Assembly (NCBI GenBank): GCA_033085395.1
Contig: JANQBS010000001.1
Location: 1-64,000, forward strand
DNA from: Xanthoparmelia taractica
Taxonomy: Eukaryota > Ascomycota > Lecanoromycetes > Lecanorales > Parmeliaceae
Reading direction: 5' to 3'
Length of the DNA stretch: 64,000 bases
The notes under the pieces were generated by a model. It had not been told where the DNA came from and made no database searches. It was given only the letters and a program-made list of their open reading frames with translations. The stretch's first letter is position 1, and each line of letters opens with the position of its first letter. Shown piece by piece: positions 59,200-64,000 of the stretch. Both the position numbers and the translations under genes were made by a program.

Positions 59200-60771
59200 C
59201 TAATAAACATAAGGCAGGATCCTCCACCTCACCATCTTCTTGTACTTCTCCCAGTCCTCGCCATACTTCTTCGAACACATGGCATCATCTCTCCGCTCGC
59301 GGTGCATCAGCAAGATCGCAAAGTAAAGCACGTAGAAGTAGGTGAACAAGATGCCCCAGCCCTTGGCTTGGTCCTGCACAACCTCCCGCCCATCGAGCAT
59401 CTTGATGGCATGTGAGGTCGCCGCCACGCTCCCAGCCGGTAGGATAGTATAGCCAGCCAGCCCGGTGGGCATGCTGAAGGGCGACGCCTGTAGCCAGTCA
59501 CCGAAATAATTAATGTGACGTGACATGCCCCACCATCCCGCCGTGAGCAGCCTCGTTCCGCGTTTGGTCTGGATGTACGATAAGCTGGCCACGCTCGGGT
59601 CGTCAGGTCGCGAACGGAAGACGTTCTTCTGCGTGTTGGCTGCCCGGAATATGTACAGCCCTAGCGCGAAGACGGCGCTCACGGCGGCGACGCCGGTCCA
59701 TCCGAGGTGCACGGGGTAGACGGAGAGGTAACGGCACTGGGTGGAGTACAGGAAGGGCACCCAGACGAGGTCGCCGAAGGAGAGCATGAAGCCCATGCCG
59801 TCCGAGGTGATGTCCATCATGGTCAGCATGCCGGATTCCAGGTACTGGGCGTCGAACACGTAAAATATTTGCACGAAGGTCGTAAAGATGATACTGTCGG
59901 AGAGGTAGCCGTAGGTGCGGTACTGCTTGGCAACAAATGCTAGATCGAACAAGATCCAACCGGTCAGGCCGGGACGGGCCTCGCACCAAGTCTTGATGTC
60001 TACCTCGCCGAAGAAGGGTAGATTCACACGTGGGTTCAGCTCGCGGCCGATGTAGAAGTCGTACATGATGTTGCCAGTATTGCCGCCGGCAGCCAGTTCG
60101 CGCAGGTCGTTGTTCGGGTATTTAGTATTCACACTGAAACTACGGACGTAAAGGAATATGGAAAGAGCATAGGCGATTAAAACGTTGGCGGACAGGATTT
60201 GAACATAGTTGTCTGTCATGTAGGTCCAGACGATGAAGTCGGCGCCTTGTAGATATGTCCCAACGGCACAAATGGCAAAGTGAACAAGGGTGGACGAAAA
60301 CGCTTGCAACGGAATGTCAGCTCCGGCCAGCAACGAATGTGGTTGTGGTGGACGTGCTTACCGTTGAGGCGGTACTTTAGCGGACGGCCATGCTGTACCA
60401 GCTTTGTGCCGTAGACTTCTTGGGCAGGAAGGGCTCTCCACAGGATCATGCTGAAGATATAGTAGGCTAGCACCACGCCGGTCACCTCCCAGCTGGCGAG
60501 ATCCCAAACGCCGCCTTTGGGCCATCCGATCTCTGACCTTAGATTCTCCCAGCTGAGGGTACGAGGGTGCAAAAGAGAGGGCACAGGACAGCCAGTCACA
60601 TCGTTACAGCCGAAAGTGAAGAAGTATAGGAGCACGGGAAGGCCGAGGGTGATGGCAGCGGCACCAAAGCTGGGGCAGGAGTAAGTCAGCGACTCTAGTT
60701 TTGAATTCACATTTCGAGCAAGAGACTTACGGTCCACCGAACTCGTACTTGGATTCGGTATGAGAGGCCAT
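59200..60771 (-). CDS. Delta14-sterol reductase (ERG24-like)
   Basis: Three exons (60771-60731, 60669-60362, 60302-59200) give 483 residues. It begins MASHTESKYEFGGPFGAAAI, with FGGPxGA at the start as in ERG24. Eight or more membrane segments follow. Family signature 1 reads GNIMYDFYIGRELNPR and signature 2 reads LLMHRERRDDAMCSKKYG. RPGLTGWILFDLAF, TSDGMGFMLSFGDLVWVPFL and LLTAGWWGMSRHINYFGDWL match C-14 reductases. The enzyme uses NADPH to reduce the C14-C15 double bond left by lanosterol demethylation, in the ER. Fungi often have more than one ERG24 copy. This one lies next to P450s and a regulator, so it may be a pathway enzyme or a spare copy of a drug target. No lesion is seen. Confidence 0.88.
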
Positions 60772-61411
60772 GATTCCGTCAAATGAGGGTGGTTCCTGAC
60801 CTCTGAGAGCAATCGTGCTCAGTTTGCTGACAGGACTTTTTTTGGTTGCTGTTGGGTAGGTAATTGAAAGTCGGGGAAGAAGGGTACCGTACGAAGTATT
60901 TAATCAATGTCGCGACTCGCGAGGCGGAAGTTTGATTTTCCGGGGACCGGATCATCTACGCTACGGTCGGGACGTCCAATATCCGTGCTAGCGTGTAGAG
61001 ATCGGACGTAACCCTACCCAAGATTCTCTCCACCAATTATCATTACTTTTTACATAATATACAGAAGGGACTAAATTATACTTAGACTAAGATCAAGTCT
61101 TCGAGTAGGGAGTGAAGGGCTTTCTATGTATGTACTATATAGAATGAAATTCTAAAGGAATATCCTTATCTTCGACCAGGAAACTAAATCGCGCTGCAGT
61201 CTCGTCAATAATACTTCTTATTCGTGTTTATCCTAGACTATTCCATCGATCGAGTACAGACAAAAGCTGTTTCGAAAGATTGAACATATAATACGTAGTA
61301 AATATCTTGGGACGTAACGAGGGTCTTCGCGCCTGACCGGGGTTAGAGAGGTGGTCATTATAGTGGAGCCCACTGGATGCTAATCTTCATCAGGATGATC
61401 GGGACTTGCGC
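60772..61411. other. Intergenic region upstream of ERG24-like gene
   Basis: About 640 bp. The part at 61030-61300 is AT-rich with no frame. It probably contains the promoter of the minus-strand sterol reductase. Confidence 0.4.
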
Positions 61412-61771
61412 ATGGATATCTTACCCTCGATGGTCTTTTCTCTACAGAAGCAAATCCGTACTTCATTGATTGTTCGAGTGGCGCCTTCACTCGAATACGC
61501 CCCCCTTAAATTGAGCGGATGCACGAACCCAGAAGCCTTCTACAACAAGGTCCTCGGCGCCTGGGAGGTTCATAGGGAGAGCGTCGCAAAGATGACAGTG
61601 ACGTTCAACTGGATGGCCCAAGAAGATCCGATGAGAAGGATGGTGATGAACGGTCAAATGGAAAGGTTTGCGCACCTGCTTGAGCAGGTCGAGGAAGCCC
61701 CATGTTGGGCAGAGGCTCCGGAAGGGAAAGGGAAGTGTGTCTTGAATGTCGAAATAGTACTGAAGGAATAG
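61412..61771 (+). CDS. Small protein with fungal APCW-type C-terminal domain
   Basis: From the ATG at 61412 the frame encodes 119 residues. It resembles a domain common in uncharacterised fungal proteins: a beta-rich start (LIVRVAPSLEYAPLKLSGC), an AWEVHRESVAKMTVTFNWM segment, and the end HLLEQVEEAPCWAEAPEGKG then CVLNVEIVL. The Zn2Cys6 protein 0.6 kb to the right ends in a related domain (SQGFKPLLLKSC, EIERAPCW). It may be the free domain, or the 3' exon of a larger gene whose upstream exons I cannot see. Function unknown. Confidence 0.5.
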   Translation: MDILPSMVFSLQKQIRTSLIVRVAPSLEYAPLKLSGCTNPEAFYNKVLGAWEVHRESVAKMTVTFNWMAQEDPMRRMVMNGQMERFAHLLEQVEEAPCWAEAPEGKGKCVLNVEIVLKE

Positions 61772-62380
61772 CTAGATCTGAACGGGCCTGACTAGGGCTT
61801 GGGATGTAGCGTGGTAAGCTGAGCGCGATTAACAATATCGAATGTTCGTGTGCTTTCTTTTGCAAACATGGCGACCTCCACCTTAAGAATCGTCTAACAG
61901 AGACCTATGTCCATGCGAGACGACTGAGGACAGAGTTATTGAGCTCGACACCGAGCTGTAACATAGCTTCTTGAGTGTCAAGGGTAGAAAGATACGGCCT
62001 GAGCGATGTCTTCTAATCAAAGGTCCTTTTCATCTCTGATAGACCTGCTCGGGAACGCTGAAGTTTAACTTTACCGTGACCAGAAAAGCAGACAATTCCA
62101 AAGCGAGGATATCCTCTTCGTGGATGGGCCCTCAACTCACACATGTCCAAGTGCTAGCCCAATCTTGCTTACTACGACTCACACGAACGCAAACACCCTG
62201 TTGCCACCCGCGACGACGACGACAACAACAAAGACCTTTATCCCCCGTCGAACATTCCAGACTACGCAAGATCCATTCCACTGCCCACAGAGGAAAACCT
62301 GTTTAGAAGACACTCGAAACTGCGAATCAACATTGACCAGCCAGTGCTGACGCTGCATCAATACGGGCCTGACCTACATA
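61772..62380. other. Intergenic region before the Zn2Cys6 gene
   Basis: About 600 bp of GC-normal sequence with only overlapping short frames (62076-62306, 62120-62350), including an ACGACGACGACAACAACAAA microsatellite-like run near 62210. It is taken as the promoter of the regulator gene. Confidence 0.35.
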
Positions 62381-63472
62381 ATGCCGCCCAGCGACGGCGT
62401 CAAGGTAGGCGTGAGTAGGCCTCGTTCAAGATCCTCATCTTTTACCCCAAAGAAAGAAAAACCCTGTTACTAATAGCACGACAGTGCGAGGCCTGTCGCA
62501 ACTGGAGACGCGAGTGCATCTCGACTGCCGGTCCCAAGTGTGAACGCTGCACCAAGCACAATCTCGCCTGTGTCATCATGTCACCGCCTGCTAGTATTCA
62601 AGCCCAGCGCGAGGCCCGAGGAGATCCCGGAGCACGACGGCCCCATCAGTCAAGGGATCAGGCGGACAATGATTCAGTAGCCAGCTTCGACTCACTTTTT
62701 GATGAACCCACATACAAAGCCAAATCCAAACCCGGACTCGCATCTCATTCTAACTGTCTTTCGACGCGCAAGATTGGGACTAAGTCCCCTCAAACCAAAA
62801 ATGCCAATCCCACGATCTTCATCGATAGACAGAAAACGACGACAGTAATAAGGAAGCGGCCCAGCGAACGCACCCCGCCGCAATCTGTGGATTTCCCAGC
62901 CGCTAAATGCCACCCTTACACCCAAAACCCAAATAATAGAGCCCAGCATCTCAACCGACAAAACCCTACCCAGTCTATCGATCCCCTAGTCCGTAACCAC
63001 GACCCCAACACCCCACCCCCAAACCCGAGAACCCAGCACCCACACCGCCTCCACCACCAAAGACCTCCCCACGACCCCAAACCGCCGCCCCCAATCGCTC
63101 AGCCCCTCACACCACGACCCCATCTCAAACACAGCCCTAAAAATCCACCTCCACGGCAGCCAAGGCTTCAAACCCCTCCTCCTAAAATCCTGCCTCGAGC
63201 CCTCAACCTTCTTCTCAAAAATCCTCTCAACGTGGTCCCTTTCCCTTTCCCTTTCCCTTTTCCCCCCTTCCTCCTCTTCCTCTTCCCCCTTATACTCCTC
63301 CTCCTCCTCCAAAAGCCCCAACAAAACCACCAGCCTTCACATAACCTTCCCCTGGCTCCCCCGCGACCACAGCAACAGCCTCATGATCCTCAAACCCGAC
63401 AACGTAGAAGCGGGTCTCGTGTGCATGCGCGACGAGATTGAGAGGGCGCCGTGCTGGACGGGGGGGTTCTAG
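62381..63472 (+). CDS. Zn2Cys6 transcription factor with C-terminal APCW domain
   Basis: A short first exon (62381-62404, MPPSDGVK) joins exon 2 at 62485, which starts with the binuclear zinc cluster CEACRNWRRECISTAG followed by PKCERCTKHNLAC. This is the full CX2CX6CX7CX2CX6C set of six Cys. A second intron, 62845-62989 (GTAATA to CCCTAG), keeps phase and leads to a Pro/Thr/Ser-rich linker, then ISNTALKIHLHGSQGFKPLL, a polypyrimidine-encoded Ser/Leu run, LHITFPWLPRDHSNSLMILK and ERAPCWTGGF. The total is about 288 residues, shorter than usual, and there is no fungal middle homology region. By position it could regulate the sterol-reductase/P450 group. The second intron is a prediction. Confidence 0.65.
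63236..63275. repeat. CCCTTT hexanucleotide repeat inside the regulator gene
   Basis: CCCTTT is repeated about four times within a longer pyrimidine tract that continues as CTCCTCTTCC to about 63312. It falls in the predicted coding part of the Zn2Cys6 gene, giving a Ser/Leu run. Because the unit is a multiple of three, length changes would not shift the frame. Confidence 0.6.
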
Positions 63473-64000
63473 AAACCAAGCACTATAACAACAATGATAA
63501 TAACAACCTCACCAACAACAGCACCAGCAGATCGCGCTGTTCCATCGACGTGACGATTATTCCGCACCCGAACATGAACATGGACCCGAACACGAATCGT
63601 CATCGTGGACGGGGATTATCATCGGTGAAGTGATAAGAGTCGCCCCACGGTCATGACGCGCGACGGCGGCCGCGTGACATTGCTACCATGCGCGTTGATG
63701 CTAACAGGGGTTCTTAAGCCATGAGGGCGGACGAGCTTACGAACGAGCGAGCGGATCGGGGTGGTTTGCATGTTTTAAGAGGTAGCTACGATGGTGTGGC
63801 GGGGGACTAAATGAGCACGGAGGGTATTGTGGGTGGTTGCGGGGAACGAGTTGGTGAGGCATTTGTTTGACTTCATGCGGAGTGAGGAGGAGCATGTTTG
63901 GAGTTTTTCAAAGAGTTGAGAATGAGCATTGTGGTATTTGGACGGCAAATGGACGGTAGTTTTTTTGCTTTGCTCAATCTCTTTAGGTTCTAAGTACTTG
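63473..64000. other. Right end of window, no supported gene
   Basis: GC-normal sequence with an AACAACAATGATAATAACAA run near 63488 and G-rich plus-strand sequence to the end. No gene is supported; one may begin beyond the window. Confidence 0.3.

Noticed and set aside
1..64000. CRISPR arrays, tRNA or rRNA genes, bacterial operons
   Set aside because: No regularly spaced repeats with unique spacers, no cloverleaf or rRNA-like conserved sequence was seen, and the gene structure is fungal throughout.

Overview
The window is nuclear DNA of a filamentous ascomycete (Pezizomycotina). The evidence is short GT-AG introns of about 50-150 bp, fungal secondary-metabolism families (SAT domain of a non-reducing PKS, Zn2Cys6 regulator, several P450 families, DHA14-type MFS, PF13813-type acyltransferase), and large AT-rich blocks full of C-to-T/G-to-A decay, the mark of repeat-induced point mutation (RIP). 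GC-normal gene islands alternate with these AT-rich transposon blocks. No tRNA, rRNA, CRISPR array or bacterial-type feature was seen.

Left part (about 1-25 kb): a decaying gene group. A P450 (3.7-5.5 kb), an O-methyltransferase (6.5-7.8 kb) and a second P450 (7.8-9.5 kb) still align end to end in their families but carry in-frame stops of the RIP type. A PTH11-like membrane protein fragment and a decayed hypothetical gene follow. A 596-aa MFS transporter (13.6-20.1 kb) is intact except for one insertion: a 4.6-kb tyrosine-recombinase retrotransposon of the DIRS class, with RT/RNase H, recombinase and split direct repeats. Removing it restores the reading frame exactly. Upstream lie a Fot1/pogo-type element (20.45-22.43 kb) and an intact gene encoding only a starter-unit acyltransferase (SAT) domain (23.3-24.7 kb). 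OMT, P450s, transporter and SAT look like relics of an aromatic polyketide cluster.

Middle (about 25-33 kb): an intact seven-intron amino-acid/choline permease, then a Mutator-like element nested inside an inverted-repeat element whose ends carry telomere-like TTAGGG motifs. The same inverted-repeat family occurs at 2.3-3.1 kb, there invaded by a 272-bp MITE.

Right part (about 34-63.5 kb): the most interesting region. It holds, all intact, a Delta7-sterol reductase (DHCR7-like), an MBOAT/wax-synthase-like acyltransferase, two related P450s in tandem, a third P450 of the ent-kaurene-oxidase type, an APH-fold phosphotransferase, a Delta14-sterol reductase (ERG24 paralogue), a small protein with an APCW domain, and a Zn2Cys6 regulator with the same C-terminal domain. 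An 8.6-kb Copia-type LTR retrotransposon (TSD TTAGG), itself carrying a 3.1-kb TIR transposon (9-bp TSD), separates the Delta7-reductase from the acyltransferase. Without it they would be about 0.66 kb apart. Two sterol reductases, three P450s and an acyltransferase together suggest a steroid-modifying cluster, with the ERG24 copy as either a tailoring enzyme or a resistant target copy. This grouping is inference; the gene identities rest on visible motifs.
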